The translations under genes were made by a program, and so were the position numbers. 64,000 nt of DNA from Streptomyces sp. NRRL F-5135 (GTDB taxonomy: Bacteria > Actinomycetota > Actinomycetes > Streptomycetales > Streptomycetaceae): contig NZ_JOHR01000001.1 in assembly GCF_000719775.1 (NCBI RefSeq), positions 682,001-746,000 of the forward strand, in the 5' to 3' direction. The notes beneath the pieces were generated by a model, which searched no databases, was not told where the DNA came from, and saw only the letters and a program-made list of their open reading frames with translations. Shown here piece by piece: positions 43,150 to 51,334 of this stretch (position 1 is the first letter of the stretch; every line of letters starts with the position of its first letter).

Positions 43150-43552
43150 TCCGGGCGGGTGGCGGGGCTTTCCGTACGCCGGACCGCTCGCGCCTCCTCC
43201 GATCGACGTAGCGCGACCGAACGGGAACGCCCGACGAAAGTGTGAGGTTTCGAACGCGGATCGCAGCGAAATCGCCCGGCTGACAACGGCGTTTTCGCCG
43301 CGCCCACCGGAGTCGGCACCGGTAAACAGTCGGCAGACGCCTTCAGGCACATACGTACGGTCCGTCCGATCCCTCGCATCACCGGCCCTGGAAGTGATAA
43401 ACCCGGCTCATAAGCAGTCAATTCCAGCCAGCTAATGGCTAGTTGCCTTGTTCTTGACGATCCGACTCGGCCATATTCGCTCCACCCGCATGACACCGTC
43501 ACCGGATGCCCCACGCCCCGTCCACCCCTCACCTCGCGCCAGGAGGCCGATC
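43150..43552. other. 403-base intergenic region before the terpene synthase
   Basis: No gene is supported. The stretch is less GC-rich than its surroundings from about 43380 to 43490. It contains a small palindrome AGCCA-GCTAA-TGGCT (43426-43440) and a TTGACG hexamer (43454-43459), but no convincing -10 at the right distance. It ends with the AGGAGG ribosome site of the terpene synthase. Confidence 0.45.
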
Positions 43553-44662
43553 ATGACCTGCGTCTCGGATGTCACGGATATCACGGATGTCTCGGCACAA
43601 GGGTCGATCGAACGCCTTCCGGCCGTGCCCTTCTACTGTCCCGTGCCTCCCGCCCGGCACCCGGCCCGCGGGGCGCTCAACGAGCAGACCGTACGGTGGA
43701 TGCTCCGTCAGCGCCTGGACAGCGACGAACGCCAGATCAAGCGGCTCGAAGTGTGTGACTTCGGCGGACTGACCGCCTCGACCATGCCCTACGGAGAACT
43801 CGGGCCGCTCACGCTGATGTCGAAGTTCCACGCCGTCCTGTTCTCCCTGGACGACGGCGTGTGTGACGAATCCGAGGCCACCGCGGACCTGTTGGCACAG
43901 GAGACCTCGCGCATCATGCGGGCCGTCGAGGCGCCGGACTCCTACGCGGCCGGCGATTCGCCGCACGCGACGGCGCTGCGCGGGCTCCGGCGGGAACTGG
44001 AACGGTTCGCCACGCCGCTCCAGGTGCGCCGGGTGACCGACGCCATGCGGATCTACACCTCGGGACTCGTGTGGGAGGCGTCCTGGCGGCGCAACCCGCG
44101 GCTGCCCTCCGTGGACGATTACGTCACGCTGTGGATGCGAGCCATCGGCATGGCTCCGTCCACGGCGATGATCGAAGTGGTCGGCGGTTTCTCGGTGGCG
44201 GAGAAGGACATGCAGGATCCCCGGGTACGGGCCCTGACCGAGATCACCTGGACTCTGGTGAGCTGGGACAACGATCTCTACTCCCGCAACAAGGAACTCC
44301 TGCGGGCCGGTGACGACCTCAACCTGATCGATGTGCTGTGCCAGGAACACGACTGCGAGCCGCGCCAGGCCCTCGTCCGGGCGGTGTCGATGCGGGACCG
44401 GGTGATGGTGCTCTTCGGCCGGCTGACCGCACAGGTGCTCGAGGAAGCGGACGACGGCCTGCGCCGCTATGTGAAGGGACTGGGGCAGTTCGTCCGCGGA
44501 CATCTCGACTGGGCGACCCACTGCCCCCGCTACGCCGTGCCGACGGGGCCGCAGTCGCCCCCCGGCGGATGGTGGAAGCGGCAGCCGGCCGACGACAGCC
44601 TGGAGCCGCTGCCGCTCCCCACGATCGCGTGGTGGTGGGACCAGCTGGACGACGTGCGCTGA
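43553..44662 (+). CDS. Class I terpene synthase, product unknown
   Basis: A 369-residue bacterial terpene cyclase. The acidic metal motif is DDGVCDE (Asp100-Glu106) and the second metal motif is the NSE triad NDLYSRNKE (Asn240, Ser244, Glu248). The usual pyrophosphate-sensing Arg lies in the segment before the NSE motif, and the C-terminal RY pair is seen in CPRYAVP. The length and motifs fit sesquiterpene cyclases acting on farnesyl diphosphate. The sequence does not match the geosmin (two-domain) or 2-methylisoborneol (long Pro-rich N-terminus) enzymes. ATG 43553 has a perfect AGGAGG 7 bases upstream; the ATG at 43448 does not. No prenyltransferase is adjacent; the nearest P450 belongs to the conservon. 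Confidence 0.9.
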   Translation: MTCVSDVTDITDVSAQGSIERLPAVPFYCPVPPARHPARGALNEQTVRWMLRQRLDSDERQIKRLEVCDFGGLTASTMPYGELGPLTLMSKFHAVLFSLDDGVCDESEATADLLAQETSRIMRAVEAPDSYAAGDSPHATALRGLRRELERFATPLQVRRVTDAMRIYTSGLVWEASWRRNPRLPSVDDYVTLWMRAIGMAPSTAMIEVVGGFSVAEKDMQDPRVRALTEITWTLVSWDNDLYSRNKELLRAGDDLNLIDVLCQEHDCEPRQALVRAVSMRDRVMVLFGRLTAQVLEEADDGLRRYVKGLGQFVRGHLDWATHCPRYAVPTGPQSPPGGWWKRQPADDSLEPLPLPTIAWWWDQLDDVR

Positions 44663-44778
44663 CGCCGCTCGCGGCAACACCGTTGACTTTTCCAGGTGTT
44701 GGTGTGGCTGAAGGGACAGCTGAGCATCACCGCATGTGTAGAGTCCCGGTGTCACGAACAACCCGAAGGGGATCAACC

Positions 44779-45888
44779 GTGCTTCGCGAACTTGCCTTGC
44801 CCCGTCGTTCCGTTCTCCGAGCGGCCGGTGTCGCGGCCGGAGCAGCCGCTGTACCCGCGCTCGGCTCGGCGGCCCCGGCCGCGGCCGCCCCTCGGATGCG
44901 GACGGCCCGCGTTCCCCGTACGCGCGCGAAGCACGTCACCGGCGCCGCGGCGCGCGCCGTGCGGGCGGACTTCCCCATCGAGTACGTCGGGGTCGACTGG
45001 AGCGGGCCCCAGCGGGGCGCCGGTATCAGGCTGCTCCAGCAGGACGGCAGCCGCGGCGCGTGGACGGCGCTGCGGCCGGTCTGTGCGGCCGGGGCCGACG
45101 GTGGCGCCGGGGACCCGGCGAGGAGTGTCTGCGCGCTGGTGCCGGTCGGCGGAGCCGCCGGGTACGAGCTCCGCCTGCCGGACGGGGCCACGGACGTTCG
45201 CACCACCGCGATCGACACCGTGAACGGTCCGGCCGTCGACGTCTCCCTGACCGCGCGGGCGCGGCCGTTCCCGGGCCTGGACATCATCACCCGGGCCGAG
45301 TGGGGCGCCGACGAGTCCCTGCGCTTCAAGCCCGACGGCAGCGAGAACTCACCGCAGACCTACTACCCGGCGCAGACGCTGACCGTGCATCACACGGCCG
45401 GCGCGAACGGTGACGCGGACCCGGCGGCCACCATCCGGGCGTACTACTACCTGCACGCGATCGTGAACGACTGGGGCGACATCGGCTACCACTTCCTGAT
45501 CGACGAGGCCGGCCGTATCTACGAGGGCCGTTACACGGGCACGGACGGCATCCCGGCCCATGACGCGGGTGGGAAGGCGGTCACCGCCTTCCACACCGTC
45601 GGCTACAACTCGGGCAACCTCGGCATCGCCCTGCTGGGAACCTTCGAGGGCCAGGGGCCGACGGCCGCCGCCCGCCAGTCGCTCACCACGCTGCTGGCGT
45701 CCCTGTCCGACTACCACGGTTTCGACCCCCGGGCCGCCGTCACCTTCGTCAACCCGGTCAACGGCGTGACGAAGGACGTCCAGATGATCAGTGGCCACCG
45801 TGACTGGCTCGCCACCGAGTGCCCCGGCACCGTGATGTACGGGGACCTCCCGGTCCTGCGCGCGGACGTCGCGGCGGCGCTCTCCTGA
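44779..45888 (+). CDS. Tat-exported peptidoglycan-recognition amidase (Amidase_2/PGRP)
   Basis: A 369-residue secreted amidase that cuts the bond between N-acetylmuramic acid and L-alanine in peptidoglycan. A twin-arginine leader (LPRRSVLRAAG, Ala-rich core, end about residue 38) is followed by an Arg-rich linker and a beta-rich region. The Amidase_2/PGRP zinc domain covers about 175-365, with IITRAEWGAD, zinc ligands in TVHHTAG and SGHRDWLATECPGT (His and Cys), and the substrate-side GYHFLID. The GTG at 44779 has AAGGGG 8 bases upstream. A CAACACC/GGTGTTG inverted repeat (44676-44702) lies between it and the terpene synthase, so it probably has its own promoter. Confidence 0.9.
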   Translation: MLRELALPRRSVLRAAGVAAGAAAVPALGSAAPAAAAPRMRTARVPRTRAKHVTGAAARAVRADFPIEYVGVDWSGPQRGAGIRLLQQDGSRGAWTALRPVCAAGADGGAGDPARSVCALVPVGGAAGYELRLPDGATDVRTTAIDTVNGPAVDVSLTARARPFPGLDIITRAEWGADESLRFKPDGSENSPQTYYPAQTLTVHHTAGANGDADPAATIRAYYYLHAIVNDWGDIGYHFLIDEAGRIYEGRYTGTDGIPAHDAGGKAVTAFHTVGYNSGNLGIALLGTFEGQGPTAAARQSLTTLLASLSDYHGFDPRAAVTFVNPVNGVTKDVQMISGHRDWLATECPGTVMYGDLPVLRADVAAALS

Positions 45889-45902
45889 AGCCGGGAGGGG
45901 GA

Positions 45903-45931
45903 GCGGGGGCCGTACGGTCGTACGCCCCCGC
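45903..45931. terminator. Hairpin terminator between the amidase and the P450 gene
   Basis: GCGGGGGC-CGTACG pairs with CGTACG-CCCCCGC (one bulged C, two-base loop) in the 61-base gap between convergent genes. Confidence 0.65.
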
Positions 45932-45949
45932 CCGCCTCTCGGGGACTCA

Positions 45950-47620
45950 CTACCCCTTCCACCAGCGGGTGACGATCCGCCAGGCTCGGACGGTCGCGCT
46001 GTCGGTGTGCTGCTGAGGGATCGCCGAAGACGCGGGAACGGACACGGGGACGGACGCGGAGTCGGTGGCGGCCCCGGGGGCGGGCCCCGGGGCCACAGCC
46101 GTCGGTACGGCCGTCGGCACGACTGCCGAGGCGGCCGGTGCCGCACCCGCCTCCGCGCTCGTCGCCGTACGCACCGAGGCGGCCTCGGTGGCACCGGCCG
46201 TGTCAGCGGGTGCCGGCATCGGCCGCTCCCCCGGTACGGCCGCCGGGGGCGGCGAAGCAACCCGCCACTCCCGCGGGGGCGGTACGACGACCGCCTCGCT
46301 GGGCGGTACGGTCACGTCCTGCGGCGGCCTCGGGACGAACGTCACGGGGAGTTCCAGCAGCTGGCGTGACATCAGCGCGCCGCGGTAGCGCAGTTCGTGC
46401 TCCTCCACCGCGAGCTGGACGTCCGGCAGCCGCATCAGCAGGGCGTCGACGCCGGTGTCGGCGATGGCCCGTCCGATGTCCTGGCCCGGGCACTCGTGCG
46501 GGCCGCCGCTGAAGGCGAGATGGGCCCGGTTGCCTCGCATCGAGGCGCTCAGCTCGGGCCGCACCACCGGGTCCACATTGGCCGCCGCGATGCCGACGAT
46601 CAGCGCGTCGCCGGCCTTGATGCGCTGTCCGCCGAGCTCGGTGTCCCCGACCGCCCACCGGCCGAAGATGCTGGTGAACGGGGGCTCGTCCCACAGTGTC
46701 TGCTCCACCGCCTCCGGCAGCGTCATATGGCCGCCGCTCAGCCGGGCGCGGAACCTCGGGTCGGTGAGCACCATCCGCAGGACGTTGGCGATGAGGTTGG
46801 CGGTGGTCTCGTAGGCGGCGATGAGCACCAGCCGCAGGTGCTGGCTGACCTCGTCGTCACTCAGCCCGGCCGGGTGCTCGGTCAGCCAGGTGGCGAAGTC
46901 GTCCTCGGGCACGGCCCGGCGGCGCGTCACCAGCCGGCGCAGCACCGACATCACGTACTCGTTGGACTCGTTGGCCGTCTCGGTGCCCTTGATCATGTCG
47001 CGGGCCGCCTGCACCAGGCGCTCGCTGTACTCCTCGGGCATGCCGATGATCTGTGCCATGACCATCATCGGCAGGTGCTCGGCGAAACGGCTGACGAGAT
47101 CGGCCCTGCCGTCCCGGCAGAAGTCGTTGACGAGCCGGTTGCTGTGACGGTTGATGTAGCGCCGGACGCCCCGGTGGTCGATGCGCCCGATCGAGTCGGT
47201 GACCGCTCCGCGCAGCCGCTCGTGCTCGGCGCCGTCCGCGAAGACGCAGATGGGCTGCCAGGTGAAGATGGGCGCGAGCGGATGGTCGGGCGGCGCGGTG
47301 CCGTCGTGCAGGGCCCGCCAGCGCCGGGAGTCACGGGAGAACTGCGAGGGCGTGCGCGTCATGTGCAGGTTCTCGCTGTGCCCGAGGACCAGCCAGGCGG
47401 GTACGTCGCCCTGGAGCAGTACGGGGGCGACGGCACCGTGCTCGGCGCGCAGCTTCTCGTACAGGCCCATGGGGTCCTTCTCGGCCTCGGGCCCGTACAG
47501 CCGTCGCACACCGTTCGGGCCGAGGCCCATGCCGCTGATGTCCAGGCCATGGGCCGGGCAGCCGGGCGGCGGCGCCGCGCGGTCGTCCGATCCGGGTCGG
47601 TGGGAAAAGGGGGTGGTCAC
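45950..47620 (-). CDS. Conservon cytochrome P450 (CYP157-like) lacking the EXXR motif, with long C-terminal tail
   Basis: A 556-residue protein. The P450 fold runs to about residue 430: I-helix with AAYETTANL (268-276) and heme-binding loop FSGGPHECPGQ with Cys377. The K-helix motif, normally E-x-x-R, reads EQTLW (306-310), as described for the CYP157 family of Streptomyces. The last about 125 residues are Pro/Ala/Val/Thr-rich and end in WRIVTRWWKG, a short basic-aromatic end. Typical P450s are about 400 residues. The GTG start at 47620 has GGAG 10 bases upstream. It is the fifth gene of the conservon, 163 bases after cvnD on the same strand. Confidence 0.9.
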   Translation of the reverse strand: MTTPFSHRPGSDDRAAPPPGCPAHGLDISGMGLGPNGVRRLYGPEAEKDPMGLYEKLRAEHGAVAPVLLQGDVPAWLVLGHSENLHMTRTPSQFSRDSRRWRALHDGTAPPDHPLAPIFTWQPICVFADGAEHERLRGAVTDSIGRIDHRGVRRYINRHSNRLVNDFCRDGRADLVSRFAEHLPMMVMAQIIGMPEEYSERLVQAARDMIKGTETANESNEYVMSVLRRLVTRRRAVPEDDFATWLTEHPAGLSDDEVSQHLRLVLIAAYETTANLIANVLRMVLTDPRFRARLSGGHMTLPEAVEQTLWDEPPFTSIFGRWAVGDTELGGQRIKAGDALIVGIAAANVDPVVRPELSASMRGNRAHLAFSGGPHECPGQDIGRAIADTGVDALLMRLPDVQLAVEEHELRYRGALMSRQLLELPVTFVPRPPQDVTVPPSEAVVVPPPREWRVASPPPAAVPGERPMPAPADTAGATEAASVRTATSAEAGAAPAASAVVPTAVPTAVAPGPAPGAATDSASVPVSVPASSAIPQQHTDSATVRAWRIVTRWWKG

Positions 47621-47783
47621 GGTCGGTCGCTCCAAAAATCGAGCAGGGAGAGGTGGGGTGTGGTGGGGCGGCGCCGGCGTGCGGGCGTCGGGCGTGCACG
47701 GCAACGGCGGCATGGCCGGTCGGCCCGGCCGCGGCGTGGGCACGCGTGTCCGGCGGCCCCGCCGCGGCGTCGGCGTGCGTCGG

Positions 47784-48398
47784 TCAGCCCAGCGGTAGCG
47801 CCAGCGAGTGCAGGTAGCGCATGAGGGTCAGCAGGACATCACGGCTCGACGCCCGCAGCCGCGCGTCACAGTCGACCATCGGGACCTCGTCGGGCAGGTC
47901 CAGGGCCGCCCGCAGCGCCTCCACGGGGTGATGCGGCGCGTCGGGGAACGTGTTGACGGCGACGACGAACGGCACGCCCCGCTCCTCCAGGCGGCCGATC
48001 ACGTCGAAGCTGACTTCGAGCCGCCGTGTGTCGACCAGGACGACGGCCCCGAGAGCGCCCTCGAACAACCCGTTCCACAGGAACCAGAAGCGCTCCTGGC
48101 CGGGCGTGCCGAAGAGGTAGAGGACCAGTTGCTCGGTGATGCTGATGCGGCCGAAGTCCATGGCGACGGTGGTCGCCGTCTTGCTCTCCACACCGGAGTT
48201 GTCGTCCACGCCGACGCCGGCCTGGGTCATGGTCTCTTCGGTGGTGAGGGGGCGGATCTCGCTGACCGATCCCACCATCGTCGTCTTGCCGACGCCGAAG
48301 CCGCCCACGATCACCACTTTGACGGCGGAGGTCGCCGTGGTGGGCAGGACGTCCTCGGTCCGGGGTCCTGTGATCGTGTCAGAGTTTCTGAAGTCCAT
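47784..48398 (-). CDS. cvnD: Conservon small GTP-binding protein
   Basis: A 204-residue Ras-like GTPase of the conservon type. P-loop GGFGVGKTT (about 32-40), switch region TTEETMTQAG, G3 GTPGQERF (97-104) and a G4-like AVNTFPDAP. Conservon GTPases cycle under the control of CvnA/CvnB and form a membrane-associated, G-protein-like signalling complex. The ATG lies 20 bases inside the end of cvnC, so the two are coupled. Confidence 0.95.
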   Translation of the reverse strand: MDFRNSDTITGPRTEDVLPTTATSAVKVVIVGGFGVGKTTMVGSVSEIRPLTTEETMTQAGVGVDDNSGVESKTATTVAMDFGRISITEQLVLYLFGTPGQERFWFLWNGLFEGALGAVVLVDTRRLEVSFDVIGRLEERGVPFVVAVNTFPDAPHHPVEALRAALDLPDEVPMVDCDARLRASSRDVLLTLMRYLHSLALPLG

Positions 48399-48768
48399 GC
48401 ATCACCGCTTCGAGAAGGGACCGGTCGGGCAGTGCGGCGCGCACGATGGGCGCGCGCGACTCGACCAGTTCGGTCGCGAGGAGTTCGGTCAGCAGCGCGG
48501 TCACCACGCTGAACGGGAGGCTGAGGTAGGCGGAGATCTCGGCCACGGAGAGCGGGGCGCGGCACAGGCGCACGATCGCGGCCTGCTCCGGGGGCACCGT
48601 CGGTGACGCCGGCTCCCGTGCCACGATCATGGTGACCAGGTCGAGCGGTGCCCGCTCGGTCCCGTCCGGGCCACCGGTGATCACGTACAGCCGCTCCGGG
48701 TCCGCCGCCTCCGTATCCGGGATCTCCGGGCTCCGTCGTTCCCTCCGGGGATGTGGGGGCGGCGTCAT
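48379..48768 (-). CDS. cvnC: Conservon DUF742 protein
   Basis: A 129-residue DUF742 protein: after a Pro/Arg-rich start, LYVITGGPDG (about 27-36) and a winged-helix-like core (QAAIVRLCRAPLSVAEISAYLSLPFSVV shown in part: LCRAPLSVAEISA), ending with RSLLEAVMHGLQKL. These small proteins bind the other conservon parts. The start overlaps cvnB (ATGA) and the end overlaps cvnD. Confidence 0.94.
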   Translation of the reverse strand: MTPPPHPRRERRSPEIPDTEAADPERLYVITGGPDGTERAPLDLVTMIVAREPASPTVPPEQAAIVRLCRAPLSVAEISAYLSLPFSVVTALLTELLATELVESRAPIVRAALPDRSLLEAVMHGLQKL

Positions 48769-49172
48769 CCGGCCTGCCCGTCGTGGCGGGGCGGACTCGT
48801 CAGGTGGGCACCGATCCGGACGACCATGTCCCGCATCCGGGCGCCGACCAGGCCGGCGTCCACCGTGTCGTCGGTGAGGACGGCGAGATACGCGCCGGTC
48901 CCGGCCTCCATCAGATAGAAGAAGCCGCCGTCGATCTCGATGACGACCATCCGCATCCGTCCGTCGCTGTGCGGGATCTCGACGGCGACGGCGGCGGCCA
49001 GGCTCTGCAGCCCGGCGCAGGCCGCGGCGAGCCGGTCGGCGACGTCCGGGTCGCCACCGTGCCGGGCGATCCGGAGTCCGTCCGCCGAGAGCACCACGAT
49101 CTGCTGGATCTGTGGCACTCCGTCGGCCAGTTCCTTCAGCATCCAGTCCAAGTTCGCCCGCTGCTGGATCAC
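48765..49172 (-). CDS. cvnB: Conservon roadblock/LC7 protein
   Basis: A 135-residue Roadblock/LC7 protein (LDWMLKELADGVPQIQQIVVLSADGLRIA, with the family's VLSADGL turn, and RMVVIEIDGGFFYLMEAG), the MglB-like partner that modulates the conservon GTPase. The GTG start overlaps the cvnA stop (GTGA) and has GGGAG upstream. Confidence 0.95.
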   Translation of the reverse strand: MIQQRANLDWMLKELADGVPQIQQIVVLSADGLRIARHGGDPDVADRLAAACAGLQSLAAAVAVEIPHSDGRMRMVVIEIDGGFFYLMEAGTGAYLAVLTDDTVDAGLVGARMRDMVVRIGAHLTSPPRHDGQAG

Positions 49173-50998
49173 TTCAGATCTCCCTTGCCCCACGTGTCAT
49201 CGGAATCGCCTTGGTCACCGGGCTGCCCCGCGACCTCCCCCGTACCGGTGGACGGTGTACCGGTGGACGGCTCGTGGGGGGTGCCGTTGACCGCCTTGGT
49301 GAACGCTTCGAGCCAGATGCCGGGGCCCGGTCTGCCGTCCGGCGCCTGGAACCCGGCCCCTGTCATGGACCCGGCCCCGGGGGGTACGGGCCCGGTGGTC
49401 CCTGCGGCCGTGCCGTCGCCGTGGTCCGGGCCCCGTACTCGGCCGGTCTCGTTACCGTTCAGCCGGTCCGGACCGGCCGACGCGTGACCGTTGACGGAGC
49501 CGGCGGCCGGCCCGCCCGCCGCGGTGGGGCCGCGGGTGTCGCCGCGGTGGCCGACGTCCGAGGAGCCTCCCTGCCATTCGGAGGACGAGGAGCCCGCTCC
49601 GTAGCGCGCGGCACCCAGGTTGTGGGAGCCGAGCGGGGCACGGCCACGGCTGCGGCGCTGGGGCAGGCCATTCTCGGTCCACTCCGTCACCACTGGTACG
49701 TCATCGTCCATTCCGGCCGGGAGCGGCACCGTGCGCCGCGGGCCGGTGACCGGCCGGGGCTTCCGGTTGGCGGGGCGCAGCACGTCCTTGGTGGGCAGGT
49801 CGTCGGCGGCCCGGGGCAGGGCGGCGGCGCCGATGCCGTGGGCGATGCCCGGCGCGGGCCCGGTGGTGATGATGTCGTGCGGCACGATGAGGACGGCCCG
49901 GACTCCGCCGTACGCCGACTGCCGCAGGGAGACCTGGAGGTTGTGCATCTGGCAGAGCCGGCCGACCACGGCCATGCCGAGCCTGGGCGTGTCGCCGAGG
50001 TCCTTGAGGCCGAGTCCGAGCTGGGCCTGGGCGAGCATCCGCTCGGCCCGGCGCCGCGCCTCCTCGCTGAGGCTGACACCGCCGTCCTCGATCTCGATGG
50101 CGATGCCCGTCTGCACCTCGACGGCGGTGACGTGGACCCGGGTCTGCGGCGGTGAGTAGCGGGTGGCGTTGTCGAGGAGTTCGGCGCAGGCGTGGATGAG
50201 CGGTTCGACCGCCGTGCCGACGACGGCGACCTTGGCGATCGAGTGCAGGTCGACGCGCTGGTACTCCAGGATCCGGGACATCGCCCCGCGCAACACGCTG
50301 AACAGCGGTACGGGCTTGGGCCATTGGCGGCTGGGACGCGCCTTGCCGAGTACGGTGATGCTGTCGGCGAGGCGGCCGATGAGCGCCGTACCGTGGTCGA
50401 TGCGCAGCAGGTCGTCGAAGACCTCGGGGTTACGGCCGTGCGCCTCCTCCATCGCCCGCAGTTCGCTGGCCTGCTGGTGGACGATCGCCTGCACGCGCCG
50501 GGCGATGTTGACGAAGGCGCGCTGCGCGGACTCGCGCATGGCGTCCTCGTCGTCGGCGAGGTCCAGGACGGACAGCAGCAGGGAGCGCTGGGCGTCGGGC
50601 AGTCCGCGGTACCGCTCGTCACCGTCCACGACGGCGCGCATCACCTCGGCCGGTGATTCGCCCTGGCGCAGCCGGTGGACCGCGACCGGCATCAGCTCCT
50701 TGCCGAGCCGGACCGTCGCCTCGTCCTGTTCGGTCAGGCGCCGTTCCAGTCGGGCGATCCGGCGCGCGTAGCCCTCGTGGACCGCGCGTGCGGCCGCGGC
50801 GCGCCGGTGCAGCGCCCGGGCGTACCAGGCGACGACGACAGTGGCGGCCACGCCGTAGCAGATCAGAGGTATCCGGGCGGATTCGGTGACCAGGGACGCG
50901 GTGCCGACCGTGACGGCCGCCGTCAGGAGGACGGGGATGACCAACACGCGGGCAACTGCGGACTCTTGATCTTTCGGGGGGATTTCGTCACGAACCAT
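49169..50998 (-). CDS. cvnA: Conservon sensor kinase-like membrane protein
   Basis: A 609-residue membrane protein that starts each conservon. Two transmembrane segments (about 17-37 and 43-61) are joined by a very short loop, so there is almost no external sensor. A helical dimer region (about 65-225, with IDHGTALIGRLADSI) is followed by a histidine-kinase-like ATPase (N box ELLDNATRYSPP, 273-284; IEDGGVSLS; GLGLKDLGDTPRLGMAVV). From about 395 to 609 the chain is low-complexity (Gly/Pro/Ser/Asp), probably disordered. ATG 50998 has AGAAGG upstream and a candidate promoter at 51032-51061. Genes cvnA-B-C-D and the P450 form one unit. Confidence 0.94.
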   Translation of the reverse strand: MVRDEIPPKDQESAVARVLVIPVLLTAAVTVGTASLVTESARIPLICYGVAATVVVAWYARALHRRAAAARAVHEGYARRIARLERRLTEQDEATVRLGKELMPVAVHRLRQGESPAEVMRAVVDGDERYRGLPDAQRSLLLSVLDLADDEDAMRESAQRAFVNIARRVQAIVHQQASELRAMEEAHGRNPEVFDDLLRIDHGTALIGRLADSITVLGKARPSRQWPKPVPLFSVLRGAMSRILEYQRVDLHSIAKVAVVGTAVEPLIHACAELLDNATRYSPPQTRVHVTAVEVQTGIAIEIEDGGVSLSEEARRRAERMLAQAQLGLGLKDLGDTPRLGMAVVGRLCQMHNLQVSLRQSAYGGVRAVLIVPHDIITTGPAPGIAHGIGAAALPRAADDLPTKDVLRPANRKPRPVTGPRRTVPLPAGMDDDVPVVTEWTENGLPQRRSRGRAPLGSHNLGAARYGAGSSSSEWQGGSSDVGHRGDTRGPTAAGGPAAGSVNGHASAGPDRLNGNETGRVRGPDHGDGTAAGTTGPVPPGAGSMTGAGFQAPDGRPGPGIWLEAFTKAVNGTPHEPSTGTPSTGTGEVAGQPGDQGDSDDTWGKGDLK

Positions 50999-51334
50999 GT
51001 AAGCCTTCTGGCGGTCAATGCTGATCGGTCATATACAAACGATCGAGACACATGGGAACAAGTGCCTGATTACGTATCAACTCTGCGCACTTCGCGAGAG
51101 CTTAGTCCGATCGGATCGCCACATCGGCATATTCCCGGAACCTCGCGCGCAGGCCACACCATCGGGCATAGACTCGCGCGTTTGCACGCTGTGCTTTCGA
51201 ATCGGCACCCGCAGTGATTGCCGCGGCGGCCTCGTACCCGGCGAGCGCGGTGGGTGCGGTGACACGGCTATCGTGTCCGGGCACCCGGAGCGGTGACGTG
51301 ACGACGAGCCGATGGCGACACGGGGAGAGAGCGG
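50999..51334. other. 336-base divergent region upstream of cvnA
   Basis: No gene is supported. It is AT-richer than average near cvnA (51015-51080) and carries the candidate cvnA promoter; the right end holds GGGGAGAGAG, the ribosome site for the TTG start at 51335. Confidence 0.5.
51032..51061 (-). promoter_or_regulatory. Candidate cvnA promoter
   Basis: On the minus strand TTGTTC (51061-51056) and TGTATA (51037-51032) are 18 bases apart, ending 34 bases before the cvnA ATG. This is one of the few AT-rich spots in the area. Confidence 0.4.

Noticed and set aside
43454-43480. TTGACG as -35 of the terpene synthase
   Set aside because: The nearest -10-like CATATT is only 12 bases away.
45950-47620. 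P450 as the dedicated partner of the terpene synthase
   Set aside because: It is on the opposite strand, lies beyond a terminator and belongs to the conservon; the adjacency alone is weak evidence.
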